Positions 55,077 through 62,508 of a stretch of DNA of 64,000 nt are shown here, piece by piece (position 1 is the first letter of the stretch; every line of letters starts with the position of its first letter). Source of the stretch: Cellvibrionaceae bacterium. Lineage in GTDB: Bacteria; Pseudomonadota; Gammaproteobacteria; Pseudomonadales; Cellvibrionaceae. The stretch is taken from assembly GCA_021151825.1 (NCBI GenBank), contig JAGKWQ010000001.1:310001-374000 (forward strand), read 5' to 3'. Both the position numbers and the translations under genes were made by a program. The notes below the pieces were generated by a model, which saw only the letters and a list, made by a program, of their open reading frames with translations, searched no databases and was not told the DNA's origin.

Positions 55077-56168
55077 ATGGGTTTTAACTGCGGCATCGTC
55101 GGCCTGCCCAACGTCGGCAAATCAACACTGTTCAATGCATTGACCAACGCCGGTATCAGCGCGGAAAACTTTCCTTTCTGCACCATTGAGCCCAACGCCG
55201 GTATCGTGACCGTACCCGATCCACGCCAGGACAAACTCGCCGAAATCGTAAAACCCGAGCGTGTCATCGCTACCACCATGGAATTTATCGACATCGCCGG
55301 CATCGTCGCCGGTGCTTCCAAAGGTGAAGGTCTCGGTAACAAATTCCTCGCCAACATCCGCGAGACCGACGCCATCGCCCACGTTGTGCGCTGCTTTGAC
55401 GATGACAATGTCATCCATGTCGCCAACGGCGTAAACCCCGCTGCTGATATCGAAGTCATCAACACCGAACTCGCACTTGCCGATCTGGAAGCTGTAGACA
55501 AAGCCATCAACCGCTACGCCAAATCCGCCAAAGGCGGCGACAAACACGCCATCGCCATCAAAGCGCTGTTAGAAAAAATCCAACCGCATTTAAACGAAGC
55601 AAAACCACTGCGCTCTTTTCCGCTGGATAAAGACGAAGCTGCACTACTCAAAGAAATTAATTTGCTCACCCTCAAACCCACCATGTACATCGCCAACGTG
55701 GCCGAAGATGGTTTTGAAAACAATCCGCACCTGGATGTAGTGCGCAAAATCGCCGCGGAAGAAAAATCCATCGTAGTGCCGATTTGCAACAAACTCGAAG
55801 CCGACATCGCCGAACTCGAAGGCGACGACAAAAAAGAATTCCTCGATGAAATGGGCATGGAAGAACCCGGCCTCAATCGCGTAATCCGCGCTGGTTATCA
55901 ATTACTGGGCCTGCAAACCTACTTCACCGCCGGCGTAAAAGAAGTTCGCGCCTGGACCATTCCTGTTGGAGCAACAGCACCGCAAGCCGCTGGCGTAATC
56001 CACACTGATTTTGAAAAAGGTTTTATTCGTGCAGAAACTATCGCTTATGACGACTTCGTCCAATACAAAGGCGAACAAGGTGCAAAAACCGCAGGAAAAT
56101 CCCGCAAAGAAGGGAAGGAATATGTAGTACAAGATGGAGATGTAATGCATTTCTTGTTTAACGTCTAG
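55077..56168 (+). CDS. ychF: Ribosome-binding ATPase YchF
   Basis: 363 residues from the ATG at 55077, the same length as E. coli YchF; the frame opens earlier without a better start. Obg-family P loop GLPNVGKSTLFNAL, with NFPFCTIEPN (switch I) and DIAGIVAGASKGEG, and in place of NKxD the NKLE stretch that gives ATP preference. A TGS domain closes the C-terminus. It follows pth in the conserved order, with the two membrane genes inserted between. Confidence 0.96.
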   Translation: MGFNCGIVGLPNVGKSTLFNALTNAGISAENFPFCTIEPNAGIVTVPDPRQDKLAEIVKPERVIATTMEFIDIAGIVAGASKGEGLGNKFLANIRETDAIAHVVRCFDDDNVIHVANGVNPAADIEVINTELALADLEAVDKAINRYAKSAKGGDKHAIAIKALLEKIQPHLNEAKPLRSFPLDKDEAALLKEINLLTLKPTMYIANVAEDGFENNPHLDVVRKIAAEEKSIVVPICNKLEADIAELEGDDKKEFLDEMGMEEPGLNRVIRAGYQLLGLQTYFTAGVKEVRAWTIPVGATAPQAAGVIHTDFEKGFIRAETIAYDDFVQYKGEQGAKTAGKSRKEGKEYVVQDGDVMHFLFNV

Positions 56169-56624
56169 TGTAAATATTTTATTTCACAACACATCCCCGA
56201 ATTTCACAAACCATTAAAAATTCCAATCAAGCCACTGACTTTAGTGGCTTTTTTGTTTATACAGATTTCACCTCACTGACGCTGCCTTCAGTTATGTTAT
56301 GACTGTGCGTAGCAATGCGCACGAGAGCGTCCTGAATTGGCTCTCATACGTTTTCACACAGCTCCTGATGCAGCAATGACCAGTTCAAGGCATCAGGAAT
56401 ATTGAGTATTCTTTGCGATTTCCGAGATTGCTTAATACAAAAAAATTCAAAATAGCTCTTTTACTCAGCCTGTTGTCCGAGTTCATTTTTATCAGAGCTC
56501 TGATCTTCCTCTGAATAGTCAACGTTAACGCCATCAAAACAATTGCTTTGTAAAGAGCGGCCAATTGAGTTAATTTTTAAGTATGTCAACATTAAGATAG
56601 TGAATATAAAAAGGAACGTGCAAA
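56169..56624 (+). other. Gap between ychF and the racemase gene
   Basis: About 455 bases. It holds the ychF terminator (56229-56255) and a weaker inverted repeat, TCCTGATGC (56363-56371) with GCATCAGGA (56390-56398), 18-base loop, of unknown role. No gene is seen. It marks the change from the conserved block to the AT-richer accessory segment. Confidence 0.6.
56229..56255 (+). terminator. Terminator of ychF
   Basis: AAGCCACT (56229-56236), loop, AGTGGCTT (56243-56250), then TTTTG. It lies about 60 bases after the stop. Confidence 0.88.
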
Positions 56625-57317
56625 ATGAAAACAGTAGGCCTATTAGGAGGGATGAGCTGGGAAAGTACCATGGGATATTACAAAGCGTTAAATGAAGGCA
56701 TCAGAAGCAAACTTGGTGGTTTTCATTCCGCAAAAATTGTAATGTTTAGTGTCGATTTTGAACCAATTGAAAAATTGCAGCGCCAGGGAAAATGGGACGA
56801 CGCAGCACTCATATTGTCAGAGGCAGCAAAAAAGATTGAGGCAGCCGGGGCAGATTTCCTGCTTATTTGTACAAACACAATGCATAAAGTGGAGCCCCAG
56901 ATTAGTCAGGCAATAAAAATTCCCATTCTCCATATTGCTGATACGACCGCTGAAGTGCTAATTAAAAATGGCATCAAGACCGTAGGCCTGCTTGGTACGA
57001 ATTTCACAATGGAGCAGGATTTTTATAAAGGCCGACTTCAAGAAAAGCACAACATCAAGGTAATTGTGCCAGATATAACAGACAGGGAAATAATTCACGC
57101 AATTATCTACAATGAATTATGCCTTGGTAAAATCCAGCCCAATTCAAAAGCAGAATACCTGAGGATTATCAAGCAACTCTCCAGATATGGAGCAGAAGCA
57201 ATAATATTGGGGTGTACCGAAATAAATATGTTGATAAAACAATCCGATACAACAACCCCTCTTTATGACACAACAATAATTCACGTTAACAAAGCGCTGG
57301 AAGAAATCGCCACATGA
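56625..57317 (+). CDS. Aspartate/glutamate racemase family protein
   Basis: 230 residues. The Asp/Glu/hydantoin racemase fold shows GLLGGMSWESTMGYYKALN, the first catalytic Cys in ICTNTMHK (about 87) and the second in LGCTEINM, so both proton-transfer Cys are present. YgeA-like. A good AAAGGAAC SD precedes the ATG. Substrate unknown (Asp, Glu or homoserine-type amino acids are typical). It converges on the minus-strand operon at 57422 with about 100 bases between; a shared pathway is inference. Confidence 0.88.
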   Translation: MKTVGLLGGMSWESTMGYYKALNEGIRSKLGGFHSAKIVMFSVDFEPIEKLQRQGKWDDAALILSEAAKKIEAAGADFLLICTNTMHKVEPQISQAIKIPILHIADTTAEVLIKNGIKTVGLLGTNFTMEQDFYKGRLQEKHNIKVIVPDITDREIIHAIIYNELCLGKIQPNSKAEYLRIIKQLSRYGAEAIILGCTEINMLIKQSDTTTPLYDTTIIHVNKALEEIAT

Positions 57318-57421
57318 TTTATTGTGAAAAAATAATATTGAAAATAATGGCTACCTTCAGTTAGTGCAACATTAATTATTGTTTGTTCGCGTCACAGCAA
57401 AGCGCTATAAAGAAGATATGG

Positions 57422-58261
57422 CTACATTTTCGGAAGCACTACAGCTAAATGTAAATCACCAGTTTCTAATTTGAGAACGATGGTGGGTGCATTGCCCAAT
57501 TCAAAATCGTATTCCAACATCAAATCGAGGGGCAGCCCTTCAATTGATAATCGATTGTTGGATATGACTGATACCGCCAGGAACGGCGATTCATCCAGAA
57601 ATAAATACAACTTACCATGAAAAGGTTTAATACTAGCCAATACATCCTTTGTAAGGGGAGCATCAAATAAACGTTCAATTAACAATCCGGATGGCAAGAT
57701 AAAACTCACCGAATATTGGTTAACTTGTGCCAATTGATGACTGTTAGCGGCACCGAAAATCTGGTTAGCGGCACCACCAAAAATTCGCCGCAGAGAATCA
57801 TCAACAATGGCATCAATAACTAAATGGATTCTCTCGGTATCACCATTATTCTCCCCCCAATGCGGAAGCCGGAAATCACCATACCATAACTCCCCTTCCG
57901 GCCAACTTGCATCAGTATGATTAATATATAACTTCGCATTTGGATTTGTCTGTATAGGCAAATGCAAACGGGCAATCTCATTTTCCAAAAATGAATCAGT
58001 ATGCCGTTGGATTATGCCGCCCGGTTCAAGAATCATAAATCGCGCAGTTACTACATCAATCCCCAACCGGTTAATATATTCACTCAACTCGTAAAAATTA
58101 TTTGCATTATCTTGCCGTGAATAAACCGAAGTATTAGTCCAGCCAACATGTTTTTCAGTGTCAAATCCTGCTTTGATTTTTTCGCATTTGGCAACACGAA
58201 CCAAAGCCTCAGCCTTTAATCTTTGGAAATCAGAACAAATATCCAGCTGCAACGTTTCCAT
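57422..58261 (-). CDS. Aspartyl/asparaginyl beta-hydroxylase-like dioxygenase
   Basis: 279 residues from the ATG at 58261, chosen for AGGAG 8 bases upstream; an ATG at 58312 would overlap the previous gene. The Asp/Asn hydroxylase cupin is seen at about 60-190: IIQRHTDSF (His and Asp ligands), RLHLPIQTNP (2-oxoglutarate Arg-type motif), LPHWGENNGDTERIHLVIDA (distal His ligand and Arg). This suits an Fe(II)/2-oxoglutarate oxygenase acting on a small molecule or carrier-bound amino acid. About 90 further residues follow the domain and resemble nothing I know. Last gene of the operon. Confidence 0.82.
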   Translation of the reverse strand: METLQLDICSDFQRLKAEALVRVAKCEKIKAGFDTEKHVGWTNTSVYSRQDNANNFYELSEYINRLGIDVVTARFMILEPGGIIQRHTDSFLENEIARLHLPIQTNPNAKLYINHTDASWPEGELWYGDFRLPHWGENNGDTERIHLVIDAIVDDSLRRIFGGAANQIFGAANSHQLAQVNQYSVSFILPSGLLIERLFDAPLTKDVLASIKPFHGKLYLFLDESPFLAVSVISNNRLSIEGLPLDLMLEYDFELGNAPTIVLKLETGDLHLAVVLPKM

Positions 58262-58281
58262 TTTTATATCTCCTGGATTGA

Positions 58282-59358
58282 CTAATGGTTTTGAAAAACC
58301 CTGATGTTCCATAAACCTGTTGTTTCCTGGGCAAACAGTCCCGAGAAAAAGTGTGAAATATCGCTAAACCCAAGAAGATCAGGATCAATTAATCTCACAT
58401 GCCCTCTTGATACAACAATGCCTCCTTCCGTCATTGATGGCCTTAATCTCTGTAAATATGTTTCAGGTTGATTGATTTCGAATGAAGGTATATCTGACAA
58501 CGAAATAAATCCTAATGATTTTTGGCTGGCCGCCACTTTATACACATCACTATTAAGAAACTGAATTTCAGTCGTTCCTAAGGCCCTCTTGGCAAGGGCA
58601 TAAATTTCGGGGTCACACTCTATAGGAAAGGATGCGTTACCTTTTAACTGCCCCCACAAAACCAAATTAACAAAAAAAGATTGCTTTACCAAAATATTGC
58701 TGAACAGATGGTCAAATATATCCTTATAAATTTTATAGTATGACTTATCAATATTTTTCGCAGGAAACCGGCCTTTATATAAAACAGTATTAAACAAGGT
58801 GCTATTACCTAACACTGCCATTATCAGTTTCCAGCGCATTCTTGGAAATTGATATTTATAGAAATCCAGCTGTTGACTTAGATCATCCGCTTTTAAAAAA
58901 TCGTTAACTGAATCACCCAGGACAAACCTTATAACTTTATTCAAAGTCATCAGCATCCGCTCAAATCCACCAAAATAAATCAGTGCTTCACCATTGCCAA
59001 TGCGCCGCTGAAGGCTTTCAATAAAGCGGCGATCAATATTGCTCACGTCTATTTTTGATAAAATATCGAGCCTCTCCTCACTTGTGCAATCAACATACCC
59101 CAGTAGCTTTAAGTAATCGGCGTGATCGAGAATCTCCAGTGCGTGAAAACGAAGCTTGGTAAGCTCGAGTTGTGGCAAAGATATATCAACGCAAATGAGC
59201 TTTTCGGGGCTCTTGGCAAGTAGCGGAATACATCGCCCACCACTGCCTGCGACAGAAAGCACGACATTGCTATTGGAGGGAAGGATGGAATATTCCACGC
59301 GCGAATCTTCATCGCCCAACGAATAATTCAGATTATCAAAAAAATTTCCGTTAGCCAT
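58282..59358 (-). CDS. DUF3419/BtaA-like SAM-dependent 3-amino-3-carboxypropyl transferase
   Basis: 358 residues. BtaA of betaine-lipid synthesis transfers the aminocarboxypropyl group of SAM to diacylglycerol; this protein has the same SAM-site layout, VVLSVAGSGGRCIPLLAKSPEKLICVDISLPQLELTKLRF, an inserted helical region, and a C-terminal LGFISLSDIP and GGIVVSRGHVR pattern. BtaA is normally paired with BtaB methyltransferase; no such gene is visible here. The start overlaps the HDO gene stop by 8 bases. The acceptor is unknown: diacylglycerol or a pathway intermediate. Confidence 0.75.
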   Translation of the reverse strand: MANGNFFDNLNYSLGDEDSRVEYSILPSNSNVVLSVAGSGGRCIPLLAKSPEKLICVDISLPQLELTKLRFHALEILDHADYLKLLGYVDCTSEERLDILSKIDVSNIDRRFIESLQRRIGNGEALIYFGGFERMLMTLNKVIRFVLGDSVNDFLKADDLSQQLDFYKYQFPRMRWKLIMAVLGNSTLFNTVLYKGRFPAKNIDKSYYKIYKDIFDHLFSNILVKQSFFVNLVLWGQLKGNASFPIECDPEIYALAKRALGTTEIQFLNSDVYKVAASQKSLGFISLSDIPSFEINQPETYLQRLRPSMTEGGIVVSRGHVRLIDPDLLGFSDISHFFSGLFAQETTGLWNIRVFQNH

Positions 59359-60073
59359 TTAACCTGGCCTCCAATAACGTACCCCTATCGGAATGGCCGG
59401 CCCTAAATGCTTGATAGTCCTCAAATACTGCATCCATCATATTAACGGTCAAAACCAGCGACGTTTCCATTACTTCACTAAGATCCCTGGAATCCTGTTC
59501 TGTTAAGCATACTTTTTTAATCATTCTCTCAACTTCAGCAGAATGATCTGAATCGATTTCTGCGTGCGCCACAAAGAAAGTCATATGCTTATCCGCGAGA
59601 TCAAGATCTGTTCTGACTTTTTTCAAAATAGGCGCAATATATGAATAACAATTTTCAGCCCAAAAACTGTATCCAAGCCGCTGTATAGGATTGCCTTGTG
59701 TCGATATCCAATACAAGTAAGCAATTAGCACAGTGGTTTGTGGCAGCGCTTTAGGAAGCTCATTCTCATCGAAACGGTACCCCATATTATTGATATCATT
59801 AAGCGCCATCATTTGATGCCCAACCTCCTCTTCAGCATGGTGGAAGCAGAAGCGCTGGTAGGAAAAATTATTGATATCCATCCTTGCCCCCACCAAAGCT
59901 TGATTAAGGGCATTGTGCTGTGTGTAATGATAAGTCTCTATTAAATATTGTGCATAGAGATGTTTTGGGACCTGATTATTTTCGATAAAATTAATAAATT
60001 TCGAACGGCTCAACTCTCTGTCCCATAGCTTTTTCAGGGCGAAATTTAATTTATTAAAACTTTCATGTTGCAT
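59351..60073 (-). CDS. Haem-oxygenase-like diiron oxidase (HDO superfamily)
   Basis: 240 residues, all-helical. Ligand pattern of HDO enzymes: Glu and His in LIETYHYTQHN, Glu and His in FHHAEEEVGHQM, and the C-terminal HAEIDSDH (H-x3-D-x2-H), as in SznF, UndA and BesC. Thus a non-haem diiron oxidase or lyase acting on an amino-acid-derived molecule is likely; haem oxygenase activity is not implied. SD AGGA 7 bases upstream. 9 bases after the acyltransferase-like gene and overlapping the DUF3419 gene, so strongly coupled. Confidence 0.82.
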   Translation of the reverse strand: MQHESFNKLNFALKKLWDRELSRSKFINFIENNQVPKHLYAQYLIETYHYTQHNALNQALVGARMDINNFSYQRFCFHHAEEEVGHQMMALNDINNMGYRFDENELPKALPQTTVLIAYLYWISTQGNPIQRLGYSFWAENCYSYIAPILKKVRTDLDLADKHMTFFVAHAEIDSDHSAEVERMIKKVCLTEQDSRDLSEVMETSLVLTVNMMDAVFEDYQAFRAGHSDRGTLLEARLNG

Positions 60074-60082
60074 ACTATTGTC

Positions 60083-60700
60083 CTATGAAATTTTATTTTC
60101 AAATTTTTGTTGTAACTTTGCCACACGTTTTACAACGTCCTCGGTGCTTTCTATCAGCTTCTCGCAGGGAGCAGATACAACTACATAACGGCCTTGCGCC
60201 CGATCTTTAATAACAATCTCTTCGCTACATTGTTCAAGGCCATAACGCAAATACAAATTACGATCCTCAATCCTGACAAGAGCATATACACCTTGCGCCC
60301 CCAATGCAGACGCCTCCTTCACACCATAAATAACGACTAGCGTTGCAGCCAGATATATCCGCGCAGAATCAAGCATTCCCAATCGGCCAATTTCTATATA
60401 GTTTTCATTGAATGAGATGTTTTTGAAATAGAATTGCGATTCGAATGGACAACCGGAAAACCTCGCAGCTGCAACCACATTGCCCTGCATTTCCACATAA
60501 TAATATTTATATGGGTTGTCAGTTTTGGCTAACGTAGAGCTAAGTAAATAGCTACGCTGTGCACCATATAACGTGCCGTAAAATTTCTTCAGCCCTTCAT
60601 GCACATCAATATTATCACTGCACTTAACCCGTCCATCATCGTAATATCTACAGAAGTTATTCTCTACGCGGGTGGAAATACTATGAATTTTGGCGTTCAT
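60083..60700 (-). CDS. GNAT-fold acyltransferase-like protein (LuxI/FeeM-like)
   Basis: 205 residues. A GNAT-type core shows YYYVEMQGNVVAAARFSG, YIEIGRLGMLDSARIYLAATLVVIYGVKEASALGAQGVYALVRIEDRNLYLRYGLE (conserved EIGRLGM, as in autoinducer and N-acyl-amino-acid synthases). That group uses acyl-ACP or acyl-CoA to acylate SAM-derived or amino-acid amines. Similarity is by eye and weak; the substrate is unknown. AAAGGA lies 6 bases before the ATG. Its neighbours include an amidohydrolase of the N-acyl-amino-acid deacylase family. Confidence 0.6.
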   Translation of the reverse strand: MNAKIHSISTRVENNFCRYYDDGRVKCSDNIDVHEGLKKFYGTLYGAQRSYLLSSTLAKTDNPYKYYYVEMQGNVVAAARFSGCPFESQFYFKNISFNENYIEIGRLGMLDSARIYLAATLVVIYGVKEASALGAQGVYALVRIEDRNLYLRYGLEQCSEEIVIKDRAQGRYVVVSAPCEKLIESTEDVVKRVAKLQQKFENKIS

Positions 60701-60758
60701 ACATATCCTTTGGTTTTTTAAAATATTTCCGATACTAAATAAACAACTATCTACGTGG

Positions 60759-62417
60759 TTAAACTGTCATCCCCAAACATATGTCTGCATATTTTCCATA
60801 CTGAAAAACAATTTCGCCATTTACAAAAACAGTCTCAACCCCCTCTGATGCACGATAATAACGCCCCTCTCCACCGGGGATATCGTAGATAAATGTCTCA
60901 TCCTTACGCTTGATTTTGCCGGAATCAAAAATAACGATATCGGCATAGGCGCCAGGGTATAACCGACCTCTGCCTTCTATACCAAATTCATCCGCTATAT
61001 CGCTGGTCAATAGACGTATCGCCTGCTCTAATGTTATTTTTTTATCGGCTTTTACAAACTTTTCCAAGAGGTAGGTTGAATCTCCCTCACCTGAAAATTG
61101 ATTAACATGAGCACCAGCATCGCTGCCGGATATTTTGGTAAAAGGGCTAAGCAACAATTGCGATACAATGTCTCTGTTTGCATGCACTGCATCTTTCCAT
61201 TGAAACACCGTTTCGAGGTTATCTCTCAGGCTGATATCCAGCAACGCATCTGTTAATGTTTTATTTTCACTTTCAGAAATAGCCAGCAAAGATTGGTTTT
61301 CATATTTTTTATTATCAGAAGAAATCGATTTTATAACATAAGTCTTTTCCATCAGCGCCGAAAAAAAGCTCATCTCTTCATGTAATTGTTGGCGCAAATT
61401 TTCATCTTTGAATTTTAAAATTCTATCACTTATGGGCAATTTCATAATATTTGCCCATGTCGGCAAATAAAAAGCCACAATCCAATTCTTACTCAATTTA
61501 AAATTGATATCTAAAGGCCTAACTTGTGTTTCATAAAATAGCTTGGCCCCTTGTGAATTGAGTTCTTCAATATGCTTTAGATCATCCGCCCACTGATCCT
61601 TTATTATGGGATTTTCCATAACACCGAGAACCATTATTTTAATGCCGGAAGCAATGGAGATATCTGCTAATTCACGAAGTTGTTTTTTTCTTAATTCAGA
61701 ATTTAAAGGATTAATTGAACACTGGATCATGGATCTTCCACATTCGGCAACAACTTTGGCCAGCAAAACTCTTTCTTCGACGGAGGCAAAGCTGCTAGCA
61801 ACGGCAAGATTATTTTCATCTTTAATATGGTCGTAGCTCATTGATAAACCAAACCCCCCGCCCAAAATGGAGCCGCGCAGCTCCGAACAAAGCCGATCCA
61901 GTTCTGCTGGAGTTGCCGCTCTTTCTTGAGCTGCCTCGCCCATTACATAATGCCTGAGAGTGGTATGCCCGATTAATGGGCCAACATTAATAGCGATGTT
62001 ATTCGAGAAGGAACGCACATAATCTGGAAAGCTATTCCAATTAAACGGAACGGCTTGATGAAAAAAATTGGGATCAATATCTTCAATTCTTTTAAACATC
62101 CTCACCAACTTGCTTTTGCCATCGTCTTTAACCGGTGCCAGGCTTATCGAGCAGTTTCCAGTGATAACCGTAGTAACGCCATGCTCCGGAGCGGGCGTTG
62201 CATATTTGTCCCAATGAAGATGAACGTCATAATGGGTATGAAGCTCTATAAATCCTGGACAAACTACATAATTCGCAGCATCAATAACCTCCGCATCATC
62301 ATCCAGGATATTACCAATAGCTTCGATTTTCTTTCCAACAACTAAGATATCCGCTTTAAATGCAGCACTACCTGTTCCGTCTACTACCCAACCATCTTTA
62401 ATAAGATATTTCTTCAT
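60759..62417 (-). CDS. Amidohydrolase of the N-acyl-D-amino-acid deacylase family (COG3653 type)
   Basis: 552 residues. Family marks: HTHYDVHLHWDKYATPAPEHGVTT, the metal-ligand Cys in TGNCSISLAP, PLIGHTTLRHYVMGE, SGSDAGAHVNQFSG and GRGRLYPGAYADIVIFD. The two His ligands of classical D-aminoacylase (TTHMRDE, SHHK) are not visible here; the same is true of the long COG3653 group, so a different metal site is likely. It probably cleaves an N-acyl or cyclic amide. SD AAGG 7 bases upstream. Follows the Fe-S protein gene after 91 bases. Confidence 0.85.
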   Translation of the reverse strand: MKKYLIKDGWVVDGTGSAAFKADILVVGKKIEAIGNILDDDAEVIDAANYVVCPGFIELHTHYDVHLHWDKYATPAPEHGVTTVITGNCSISLAPVKDDGKSKLVRMFKRIEDIDPNFFHQAVPFNWNSFPDYVRSFSNNIAINVGPLIGHTTLRHYVMGEAAQERAATPAELDRLCSELRGSILGGGFGLSMSYDHIKDENNLAVASSFASVEERVLLAKVVAECGRSMIQCSINPLNSELRKKQLRELADISIASGIKIMVLGVMENPIIKDQWADDLKHIEELNSQGAKLFYETQVRPLDINFKLSKNWIVAFYLPTWANIMKLPISDRILKFKDENLRQQLHEEMSFFSALMEKTYVIKSISSDNKKYENQSLLAISESENKTLTDALLDISLRDNLETVFQWKDAVHANRDIVSQLLLSPFTKISGSDAGAHVNQFSGEGDSTYLLEKFVKADKKITLEQAIRLLTSDIADEFGIEGRGRLYPGAYADIVIFDSGKIKRKDETFIYDIPGGEGRYYRASEGVETVFVNGEIVFQYGKYADICLGMTV

Positions 62418-62508
62418 ATATCAACCTTGAATTTTTCAATATAACTGCAATTGTGAAATCAACTGGGATAAAAAATTACAATTTAAAGAGATTTTAAGCC
62501 TGGAATAG

